Assembly: GCA_016296235.1 (NCBI GenBank)
Contig: JAEDJR010000058.1
Span: 1-10,516 of the forward strand
DNA: 10,516 bases
From: Oscillospiraceae bacterium
Lineage (GTDB): Bacteria; Bacillota; Clostridia; Oscillospirales; Oscillospiraceae
Direction: 5' to 3'
The notes beneath the pieces were generated by a model. It was given only the letters and a program-made list of their open reading frames with translations. It was not told the DNA's origin and searched no databases. Positions 5,626 through 10,516 of the stretch are shown here, piece after piece. Every line of letters starts with the position of its first letter. Position 1 is the stretch's first letter. The position numbers and the translations under genes are program-made.

Positions 5626-7005
5626 ATGACAGACGAAATTTTGGACGATGTTTCCCTGGAGGCTGACTCTGCGGAAACCGCCATTCCGGAGGAACTGCTG
5701 CCGGAGACGGCGCAGCCCGAACAAGTGATGGTGGCGGACATTCGGTTCCGCTCCAACAGCAAGGTCTATTTCTTTGACCCCGGAGACCTGGAGCTCCAGG
5801 CCGGCGACCATGTCATCATCGACACGGCCCGGGGCCAGGAGTTCGGCTATTGCGCCGGCGGCAACCATCTGGTGCCGTTCCGGGACATTGTGCCGCCCCT
5901 GCGGAAGGTGCTGCGCCTGGCCACGGAGAAGGACGAGCGCGTCAACGCCGAAAATGAGCTGAAAGAGAAAAAGGCTTACGAAATCTGCCAGCAGCGGATT
6001 CAGGCTCATGGCCTGGATATGCAGCTGGTGTCCGCCGAGTGCGCCTTCGACGGCAGCAAGATCATTTTCTTCTTCACCGCCGACGGACGGGTGGACTTCC
6101 GGGAGCTGGTGAAGAACCTGGCTTCCGTGTTCCGCACCCGCATCGAGCTGCGGCAGATCGGCGTCCGGGACAAGGCCAAGATGGTCGGCGGCCTGGGAAT
6201 CTGCGGCCGTCCCTTCTGCTGCAAGGAGTTTCTGGACGACTTCCAGCCCGTGTCCATCAAAATGGCCAAGACCCAGAACCTGAGCCTGAATCCCACCAAG
6301 ATTTCCGGCACCTGCGGCCGGCTCATGTGCTGCCTGAAGTACGAGCAGGAGGCCTATGAGGATCTGCTGCGGACCAGCCCCAAGAATGAATCCTTCGTGG
6401 ATACGGTGGACGGCCGGGGTACCGTGGTGGATGTGAATCTCCTGCGCCAGACCGTTCGGGTGCGCATGGAGGATCAGCCCGACCAGGTCAACTGCTACCA
6501 CAACTGCGATATCTGCGTGCTGCGCAACGGCAAGGCCAAGAAGAACGATCCGCCCATCCCCAAGGAGATTGCGCCCATTTCCTCCAAGCCGCGCCCGGCA
6601 AAGAAGGTGGAGGAAGTGCCGGACGAGCCCCTGCCGGAGGTGATTATCACCGGCCGGGATATGCCGCCGGTGACGCCGGAGCCTGAATGGGAGCCGGAGG
6701 AGGCACCTGCAGAGGAAAAGCCGGAGGGCGCCAAGCCTGCCAACCGGCGGCGCAGAAGAAAAAAGCCTGCCGCACCGGCGCAGGACGCCGCGCCCAGGCA
6801 GGAGGGCGGCGAGAAGCCCCAGCGGCCCAAGGCGGAGAAGCCCCGGCAGGAGAAGCCCCGCCCCCAGGGACAGCCCAAACAGCCCAAGGCGCCCAAGCCG
6901 GAAGCTGCCCAGGAAACGCCCAAGCCGGAGACTGCCAAATCTGCCAACCATCGCCGTCGCCGCCGCCGTCCGCATACCGGCCCCAAGCCGGAAGGTAAGG
7001 AATAA
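5626..7005 (+). CDS. ricT: RicT/YaaT (PSP1 domain) Y-complex protein with long basic Pro-rich tail
   Basis: RicT forms the Y complex with RicA and RicF in Bacillus, an iron-sulfur complex that aids RNase Y-dependent mRNA maturation and affects sporulation and biofilm control. Start ATG 5626-5628 follows AAAGGAGA; the frame is open further upstream without an RBS. The PSP1 core covers about residues 35-300 and has the cysteine sets GICGRPFCC (Cys193, 198, 199) and GTCGRLMCC (Cys230, 235, 236) that bind clusters. Residues ~305-459 are a low-complexity Pro/Lys/Glu/Arg extension with two related arginine clusters, PANRRRRRKKP (371-381) and SANHRRRRRRP (439-449). Total length is 459 aa against about 275 for B. 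subtilis RicT, so the tail is the odd part. It lies 31 bases after holB in the same operon and ends at a strong terminator. Confidence 0.93.
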   Translation: MTDEILDDVSLEADSAETAIPEELLPETAQPEQVMVADIRFRSNSKVYFFDPGDLELQAGDHVIIDTARGQEFGYCAGGNHLVPFRDIVPPLRKVLRLATEKDERVNAENELKEKKAYEICQQRIQAHGLDMQLVSAECAFDGSKIIFFFTADGRVDFRELVKNLASVFRTRIELRQIGVRDKAKMVGGLGICGRPFCCKEFLDDFQPVSIKMAKTQNLSLNPTKISGTCGRLMCCLKYEQEAYEDLLRTSPKNESFVDTVDGRGTVVDVNLLRQTVRVRMEDQPDQVNCYHNCDICVLRNGKAKKNDPPIPKEIAPISSKPRPAKKVEEVPDEPLPEVIITGRDMPPVTPEPEWEPEEAPAEEKPEGAKPANRRRRRKKPAAPAQDAAPRQEGGEKPQRPKAEKPRQEKPRPQGQPKQPKAPKPEAAQETPKPETAKSANHRRRRRRPHTGPKPEGKE

Positions 7006-7077
7006 TCAAAATTGAATCCCCTGGCGGTCGCCGAGGCTGTTGCTCTGAATCCGGCGGCGCAGCCGTGATTTTCACAG

Positions 7078-7121
7078 AAAAGCTCCTGATAAAACCCTTG
7101 AAGTTTTATCAGGAGCTTTTT
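7078..7121. terminator. Bidirectional intrinsic terminator between ricT and lysS
   Basis: Perfect stem of 15 bp (7081-7095 with 7103-7117), extended to 18 bp by A/T pairs down to 7078 and 7120, with loop CCTTGAA. TTTTT at 7117-7121 serves the + strand; the A-run before the stem gives a shorter T-run on the - strand. It starts 3 bases past the lysS stop. The 72 bases between the ricT stop and the stem hold nothing I recognise. Confidence 0.93.
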
Positions 7122-7123
7122 CA

Positions 7124-9166
7124 TTATTTAATCTGGGTGCCGCAGGGGATGCGGTCGTCCACGAAGATGACCTGGCAGCCGCAGGCGTTGTTGGTGCCGG
7201 CCAGGAGCATGCCGTTGGAGGTGACGCCGGTGATGCGGGTAGGCTTCAGGTTGGCCACCACGATGATCTTCCGGCCCACCAGCTCTTCGCAGGTGTAGTC
7301 GTGCTTGATGGAGGACACGATGACCCGTTCGCCCAGACCGTCGTCCAGGGTCAGCTTCAGGCAGTTGGCGCTCTTGCGGATCTCCTGGGCCTTGAGAATC
7401 TTGCAGACCCGCAGATCCATGGTGCCGAAGTGGTCGATGTCGATCTCCGGCTTGATGGGCTCCACCGGATCCGGATCGCCGTAGACCTTCTCCTCCACCA
7501 CCGGTTCTTCCGCGACCTCGGGCTTGGCGGCTTCTTCCTCCGTCATGGGAGTGGAGAAGTCCAGCAGCTTGAGGTACCGCTCGGTCTCAATGGCGTAGAG
7601 GAACAGGTACAGCCGCGGGCCCTTTTCCTTGTCGATGAGCAGCTTATAGACGGTCTTGAAGAACTGGCTCTGGGCGGTTTTCAGCTCCTTGGTGCCGGCC
7701 TCCAGACCGCGAACCTTGGCGGGAATGGCGTAGATGGCGGTGTTCAGCTCGTCCAGGGTGTAGCCGCCCTGGGCCAGATAAGCGTGGAGATCGGCGATCT
7801 CCTGCTTTTCACCGTCGGTCAGCTCGTTGTAGACCTCCCAGTTGCGGCCGGTGCGCAGGCGGTTGACCTGGTCGGGGGCACACTGCTCCAGCCAGTACTT
7901 GGCCCGTTCCAGACGGTCGGCAAAGTCGGCTTCCTTGTAGGGGGTGCCGATCTTCTCAAACACCGTCTCCAGCATGGGCACGTTGAAGTCCACCACGGAG
8001 CCCATCTGCACCAGCAGGCTCATGGGCACGGGGTTGACCTCCCGGCCTTCCACGGTGCAGTTGTACATAATAGCCTGGGTCAGCTCGTCGGCCTTGCCGC
8101 TGCGGCAGGCCTCCAGCATCCGGTCAAACTCAAAATACTGCTTCAGAATGCCGTCGTCGAAGCAGAAGTCGAAGGCCCGGGTGGGCTCGGTCTTGGAGTA
8201 CAGCCACAGGATGACCTCGGGCTGGTACAGCTTCAGCAGGGTGTCCGGGGTCAGGTTCAGGCCGGTGGAGCCGGACATCTTGCCGGTGCTGCCGCGGATG
8301 CCGATGAACTCATAGCCCTGGAACATGGGAGGCTCAAAGCCGAAGATCTTCCGGGAGACCACCTTGGCGTTGTTGTAGGAACCGGTGGGCGCGGCGTGAT
8401 CCTTGCCGCCGGGCTCGAAGTCCACGCCCTCGTAGCGCCAGCGCATGGGCCAGTCCACCTTCCAGGCCAGCTTGCAGTTGGTGTCGGACTTGAAATCGAA
8501 GTGGCCGTGGTGGCCGCAGCGGGTACAGGTGTATTCGGCCTCGGTGCCGTCGTCACTGAGGGAGTCGATGGTGGTGAAGTCGGTGCCGCATTCCGAGCAG
8601 AAGATGCTGACGGGGTAATACTTTTCCTTATCTGCATCGTGCTGGGCCTTCCGTTCCTCCTCGGACAGGCTCTGATCCTTGGTCTTGAAGGAATCGAGAA
8701 TCTCAAAGATCTCCCCGCGCTTCTCCAGGGCCTCGAGAATGTCCTGGCGGTATTTGCCGCTGCGGTACATGGAAGCCTGATACCGGCAGTCCAGGGGGAT
8801 GCCGAATTTCTCCATGGAGGTCAGGAATTCCTCTTCAAAGTGCTGGGCATAGTTCTCATGGCAGCCCCAGGGATCGGGGATGTCCACATAAGGGCTTCCG
8901 ATATACTTGTCATAGGCGTCGCCCACGACGGCGCGGACGTTGGCGGGAATCTTGCGGCAGCGGTCATATTCGTCCCAGCTGAACAGCAGACGGGCCTTTT
9001 TTCCCATCTTCTGCAGGGCACGCACCACGAAGTAGCTGGTGGCCACGTCGCGGAAATTGCCGATGTGAACGGAGCCGGAGGGGCTGATGCCGGCGGCACA
9101 GACGTATTCTTCCTTGTCGGGCTTGCGCGCGACAATCTCAGCCGCGATCTTTTCCGACCAATGCAT
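7124..9166 (-). CDS. lysS: Class I lysyl-tRNA synthetase with C-terminal tRNA-binding domain
   Basis: Charges tRNA-Lys with lysine. This is the archaeal/spirochete-type class I enzyme, not the usual bacterial class II LysRS. The Rossmann signature HIGN lies at 34-37 within GISPSGSVHIGNFRDVATSYF, and the KMSKS-equivalent KMSGS is at 296-300. A zinc-finger-like insert has Cys190/Cys193 and Cys214/Cys217. Helical anticodon-binding sequence runs to ~535. An acidic Pro/Glu linker (541-573) leads to a Trbp111/EMAPII-type OB domain (575-680) with DHFGTMDLRVCKIL and ANLKPTRITGVTSNGMLLAG, as found at the end of bacterial MetRS. Class I LysRS is usually ~520-550 aa, so the 680-aa length reflects this fusion. 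Start ATG 9164-9166 follows GAGGTGA (9173-9179). No T-box leader fits upstream. MetRS was considered because of the C-terminal domain, but the core is clearly class I LysRS. Confidence 0.93.
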   Translation of the reverse strand: MHWSEKIAAEIVARKPDKEEYVCAAGISPSGSVHIGNFRDVATSYFVVRALQKMGKKARLLFSWDEYDRCRKIPANVRAVVGDAYDKYIGSPYVDIPDPWGCHENYAQHFEEEFLTSMEKFGIPLDCRYQASMYRSGKYRQDILEALEKRGEIFEILDSFKTKDQSLSEEERKAQHDADKEKYYPVSIFCSECGTDFTTIDSLSDDGTEAEYTCTRCGHHGHFDFKSDTNCKLAWKVDWPMRWRYEGVDFEPGGKDHAAPTGSYNNAKVVSRKIFGFEPPMFQGYEFIGIRGSTGKMSGSTGLNLTPDTLLKLYQPEVILWLYSKTEPTRAFDFCFDDGILKQYFEFDRMLEACRSGKADELTQAIMYNCTVEGREVNPVPMSLLVQMGSVVDFNVPMLETVFEKIGTPYKEADFADRLERAKYWLEQCAPDQVNRLRTGRNWEVYNELTDGEKQEIADLHAYLAQGGYTLDELNTAIYAIPAKVRGLEAGTKELKTAQSQFFKTVYKLLIDKEKGPRLYLFLYAIETERYLKLLDFSTPMTEEEAAKPEVAEEPVVEEKVYGDPDPVEPIKPEIDIDHFGTMDLRVCKILKAQEIRKSANCLKLTLDDGLGERVIVSSIKHDYTCEELVGRKIIVVANLKPTRITGVTSNGMLLAGTNNACGCQVIFVDDRIPCGTQIK

Positions 9167-9214
9167 AGTGAATCACCTCAAAATAATCGTAAATACATGA
9201 TTTCTCAATTTATT

Positions 9215-9243
9215 ATCTTACAATACAAAATGGCCTGCGTCAA
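9215..9243 (-). promoter_or_regulatory. Sigma-A promoter of lysS
   Basis: On the - strand TTGACG (9243-9238), a 17-base spacer, then TAAGAT (9220-9215). The leader to the ATG would be about 40 bases of AT-rich sequence without a visible regulatory fold. Confidence 0.65.
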
Positions 9244-9307
9244 CTGAAAAAAGCCGGGTACTGCCGGAAAACTTTACAAAATATTCTCCAATCTTCCCGG
9301 GCATCCA

Positions 9308-9316
9308 TGGTATATT
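9308..9316 (+). promoter_or_regulatory. Possible extended -10 promoter of the TIM-barrel gene
   Basis: TGG followed by TATATT (9311-9316) fits an extended -10. No good -35 is present at 17-18 bases upstream; TTTACA at 9273-9278 is too far away. The RBS AAAAGGA follows before the ATG at 9341. Confidence 0.45.
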
Positions 9317-9340
9317 GGAAAGAAAAAAGGACGTGAGCTT

Positions 9341-10021
9341 ATGAAACAGATTCCCACGCCCATTGAGGGCACCTACCGTAAGGCGGCGCTGAAGGTGCCG
9401 GAGGCCATCTACCGCTGCTCCGGAATCATGGTGTTCGGAAAGCGCATCAAATCTCTGGTGTTTTCCACGGACCTGAGCATCATCAAAAACGTCAACGCCG
9501 ATGCCATCATCGCCGTCTATCCCTTCACGCCCCAGCCGGTGATTACCCAGGCCCTGCTCATGGCGGCGGACGTGCCCGCCTTTGTGGGGGTGGGCGGCGG
9601 ACTGACCAAGGGCCTGCGGATGATGAACATGGCGGTGTTCGCCGAGATGCAGGGGGCCATGGGGGTGGTGGCCAACGCGCCGACCTCCCTGGAGAACCTG
9701 CGGCTGGTCTCCCGGGCCGTGGACATTCCCCTGATTTCCACGGTGGTGCGGGCCGACACCAATTTCGCCGCCCGGGTGGAGTCCGGCGTCTCCATTTTCA
9801 ATGTCTCCGCTGCCGCCCAGACGCCGGAGATCGTGGCGGAGATCCGCAGCCAGTATCCGGACATGCCCATCATCGCCACCGGCGGCCCCACGGATGAAAC
9901 CATTGCCGCCACCATCGAAGCCGGCGCCAACGCCATTACCTGGACGCCGCCCGCCAATGCCGAGATTTTCAAGGGCATTATGGATCGCTACCGCAGCGGC
10001 CTGCCCTACGAAGAGGGATAA
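9341..10021 (+). CDS. Conserved TIM-barrel-like protein of unknown function
   Basis: 226-aa soluble protein with no signal peptide or membrane segment. It has the alternating strand/helix pattern of a (beta/alpha)8 barrel of the phosphate-binding type: AIIAVYPFTPQPVITQAL (55-72), PAFVGVGGGLTKG (79-91), IPLISTVVRADTNFAARVESG (129-149), IFNVSAAAQTPEIV (152-165), IIATGGPTDETIAATIEAGANAIT (177-200) and TWTPP (200-204). The TGG loop and the preceding NVS strand resemble phosphate-gripping loops of small-sugar-phosphate or KDPG/NanE-like barrels, but I recognise no catalytic signature. Similar proteins are, as I recall, often labelled only 'hydrolase' in Firmicutes, which I would not trust. The RBS AAAAGGA supports ATG 9341. 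It stands alone, divergent from lysS, and its 3' neighbour is the interrupted GTPase gene, so no partner suggests a role. Confidence 0.82.
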   Translation: MKQIPTPIEGTYRKAALKVPEAIYRCSGIMVFGKRIKSLVFSTDLSIIKNVNADAIIAVYPFTPQPVITQALLMAADVPAFVGVGGGLTKGLRMMNMAVFAEMQGAMGVVANAPTSLENLRLVSRAVDIPLISTVVRADTNFAARVESGVSIFNVSAAAQTPEIVAEIRSQYPDMPIIATGGPTDETIAATIEAGANAITWTPPANAEIFKGIMDRYRSGLPYEEG

Positions 10022-10043
10022 AGAAACCGGATTGCCGGGGATG

Positions 10044-10072
10044 TAGATTTTTCGCCTGTTTTTTGTTATACT
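10044..10072 (+). promoter_or_regulatory. Probable promoter of the interrupted GTPase gene
   Basis: TATACT at 10067-10072 is a strong -10; the best -35 at 17 bases is the weak TAGATT (10044-10049). RBS AAAAGGA (10089-10095) and ATG 10103 follow, so the broken gene still has its initiation signals. Confidence 0.5.
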
Positions 10073-10102
10073 GAAAAAAACCTGTATGAAAAGGAACCTG
10101 GT

Positions 10103-10141
10103 ATGAAACGTACGGTCACCGGCATTCTGGCCCATGTGTGA
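10103..10141 (+). pseudogene. 5' stub of a TetM/EF-G-like translational GTPase gene, cut after codon 12
   Basis: ATG with a proper RBS encodes MKRTVTGILAHV and then TGA. The peptide is the exact opening of TetM-like and EF-G-like translation-factor GTPases (pattern I/VGxLAHVDAGKTT), in which the P-loop DAGKTT should come next. Instead the sequence changes to AT-richer DNA at about 10139 and a tnpV gene follows. I infer that a mobile element inserted here and that the remaining ~650-900 codons lie beyond the element's other end. The stop codon is provided by the element. The alternative, a 12-codon leader peptide, is less likely because the match to the GTPase start is so specific. Confidence 0.72.
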
Positions 10142-10168
10142 GCGGGTAGAGGAGTACCACATTTTTAC

Positions 10169-10202
10169 AGCTCTGAGAAGTTCGGATTTCTCAGGGCTTT
10201 TT
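10169..10202 (+). terminator. Hairpin terminator at the element's left end
   Basis: AGCTCTGAGAA (10169-10179) pairs with TTCTCAGGGCT (10188-10198), 11 bp with one G-T wobble, followed by TTTTT (10198-10202). It is oriented to stop transcription coming from the host GTPase promoter before it reaches tnpV. Confidence 0.75.
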
Positions 10203-10248
10203 GCATTTTGTGGTATATATTGCCTGCAATTTGTGATTTGCGGTACAA

Positions 10249-10277
10249 TCGACATTCCAATAGTTCTCCGATACAAT
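10249..10277 (+). promoter_or_regulatory. Promoter of tnpV
   Basis: TCGACA (10249-10254), a 17-base spacer, TACAAT (10272-10277). Expected start near 10284, about 23 bases before ATG 10307, with RBS AAAGGAGGA (10292-10300) in between. TACAAT also occurs at 10244-10249 just upstream. Confidence 0.68.
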
Positions 10278-10306
10278 GACAGTAGCAAAACAAAGGAGGA
10301 CTGACC

Positions 10307-10516
10307 ATGAACATCCACTATATTCGTTCAGGCGACTACTACATTCCAGACCTGACACTCCCAGAGGAAACCCGCCCCATCGGCAGATGGGGGCGAATGC
10401 ACAGGGAGTATCTGAAAGAGCATAGTCCGATTCAATACAACTGCCTGTTGCTGTCCGGAAGGCTGTGGACATACCTTGCTGACCTGAATGAGCAGGCTCA
10501 GGACAGGCTGGAGCAG
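10307..10516 (+). CDS. tnpV: TnpV, transposon-encoded protein (N-terminal part, runs off window)
   Basis: Seventy codons are visible from ATG 10307-10309, preceded by AAAGGAGGA at 6-base spacing, and the frame is open at the window edge. The sequence SGDYYIPDLTLPEETRPIGRWGRMHREYLKEH, followed by YNCLLLSGRLWTYLADLNEQAQDRLEQ, matches the TnpV family: the motifs GDYxIPxLxLP, PIGxWGxxHxxYLKE and LLxSGxLxxYLADxxxQAxxR. TnpV is a small (~110-130 aa) protein of unknown biochemical role carried by Tn4451-like mobilisable transposons and related elements in Clostridia. It is thought to be accessory to excision and transfer genes. It is the first gene inside the element and has its own promoter. About half of it should be missing to the right. 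Confidence 0.87.
   Translation, partial: MNIHYIRSGDYYIPDLTLPEETRPIGRWGRMHREYLKEHSPIQYNCLLLSGRLWTYLADLNEQAQDRLEQ

Larger units (their letters stand above)
10139..10516 (+). mobile_element. Left end of a Tn4451-like integrative/mobilisable element (continues past window)
   Basis: The left boundary is inferred from the break in the GTPase reading frame at 10138/10139 and a visible shift from GC-rich host sequence to AT-richer sequence. The first gene inward is tnpV, a marker of the Tn4451/Tn4453 group and related elements that move by large serine recombinases (TnpX type). The end also carries a terminator hairpin and short repeats before tnpV. The recombinase gene, right end and target duplication are outside the window, so family and exact junction remain inference. 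Confidence 0.68.

Noticed and set aside
5038..6975. Long - strand open frame (645 codons) opposite holB and ricT
   Set aside because: Leu/Gly/Arg-rich low-complexity translation with no domain and no RBS; the opposite strand holds the real genes.
7006..7077. Small gene or RNA between ricT stop and the terminator
   Set aside because: No RBS-start pair, no stable local hairpin besides the terminator, no recognisable motif.
7301..9247. Long + strand open frame (648 codons) opposite lysS
   Set aside because: Mirror of the LysRS codons; no recognisable protein features.
9248..9266. CCGG...CCGG motif as a terminator or operator between lysS and the TIM-barrel gene
   Set aside because: CCGG is self-complementary and the stem would be only 4 bp with no T-tract.
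9167..9340. T-box leader for lysS
   Set aside because: The interval is too short and AT-rich, with no T-box consensus and no terminator stem before the ATG; a simple promoter explains it.
10103..10141. Attenuator leader peptide of 12 codons followed by the hairpin at 10169
   Set aside because: The peptide matches the start of TetM/EF-G-like GTPases too exactly and tnpV is not a regulated resistance gene. Interruption by an element is the simpler reading, though leader action after insertion is not excluded.

Overview
The window comes from a GC-rich Firmicute, most likely a gut clostridium of the Oscillospiraceae / Clostridium cluster IV type. This placement is an inference from five things: the holB-ricT gene pair, LuxS, a class I lysyl-tRNA synthetase, strong AGGAGG-type ribosome binding sites with sigma-A promoters, and a TnpV-carrying transposon end. 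No rRNA, tRNA or CRISPR array is visible.

Layout. (1) 1-1494, + strand: groEL without its first ~48 codons, ended by a perfect 14-bp-stem terminator that it shares with the convergent gene. (2) 1565-4492, - strand: read from the promoter at 4522-4550, a DUF362/ferredoxin protein, luxS and mtnN (SAH/MTA nucleosidase), followed by a separate RAYT-type (REP-associated tyrosine) transposase gene. Three copies of a GTAG-headed GC-rich palindrome lie in and beside the transposase gene, two of them inside its reading frame. A different GTAG-headed palindrome lies between luxS and mtnN. (3) 4650-7005, + strand: holB (clamp-loader delta') and ricT (Y-complex/PSP1 protein with an unusually long Arg/Pro/Lys tail), driven by a promoter back-to-back with that of the DUF362 operon. 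(4) 7124-9166, - strand: a class I lysyl-tRNA synthetase with a C-terminal Trbp111/EMAPII-type tRNA-binding domain. It converges on ricT at a shared terminator. (5) 9341-10021, + strand: a conserved TIM-barrel-like protein of unknown function. (6) 10103-10516: the promoter, RBS and first 12 codons of what looks like a TetM/EF-G-like translational GTPase gene, cut off immediately before the expected P-loop. The sequence then becomes AT-richer and carries a terminator hairpin, repeats, a promoter and the start of tnpV. This is the left end of a Tn4451-like mobile element.

How the genes work together. MtnN and LuxS are consecutive steps of S-adenosylhomocysteine detoxification: SAH to S-ribosylhomocysteine, then to homocysteine plus DPD/AI-2. 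The iron-sulfur DUF362 protein is translationally close-coupled to luxS and may have a linked redox role. HolB, RicT and LysRS are housekeeping replication, RNA-maturation and translation genes. The two accessory signals are the RAYT/REP system at 1565-2119 (with a possible relative at 2852-2875) and the transposon that breaks the GTPase gene at the right edge.
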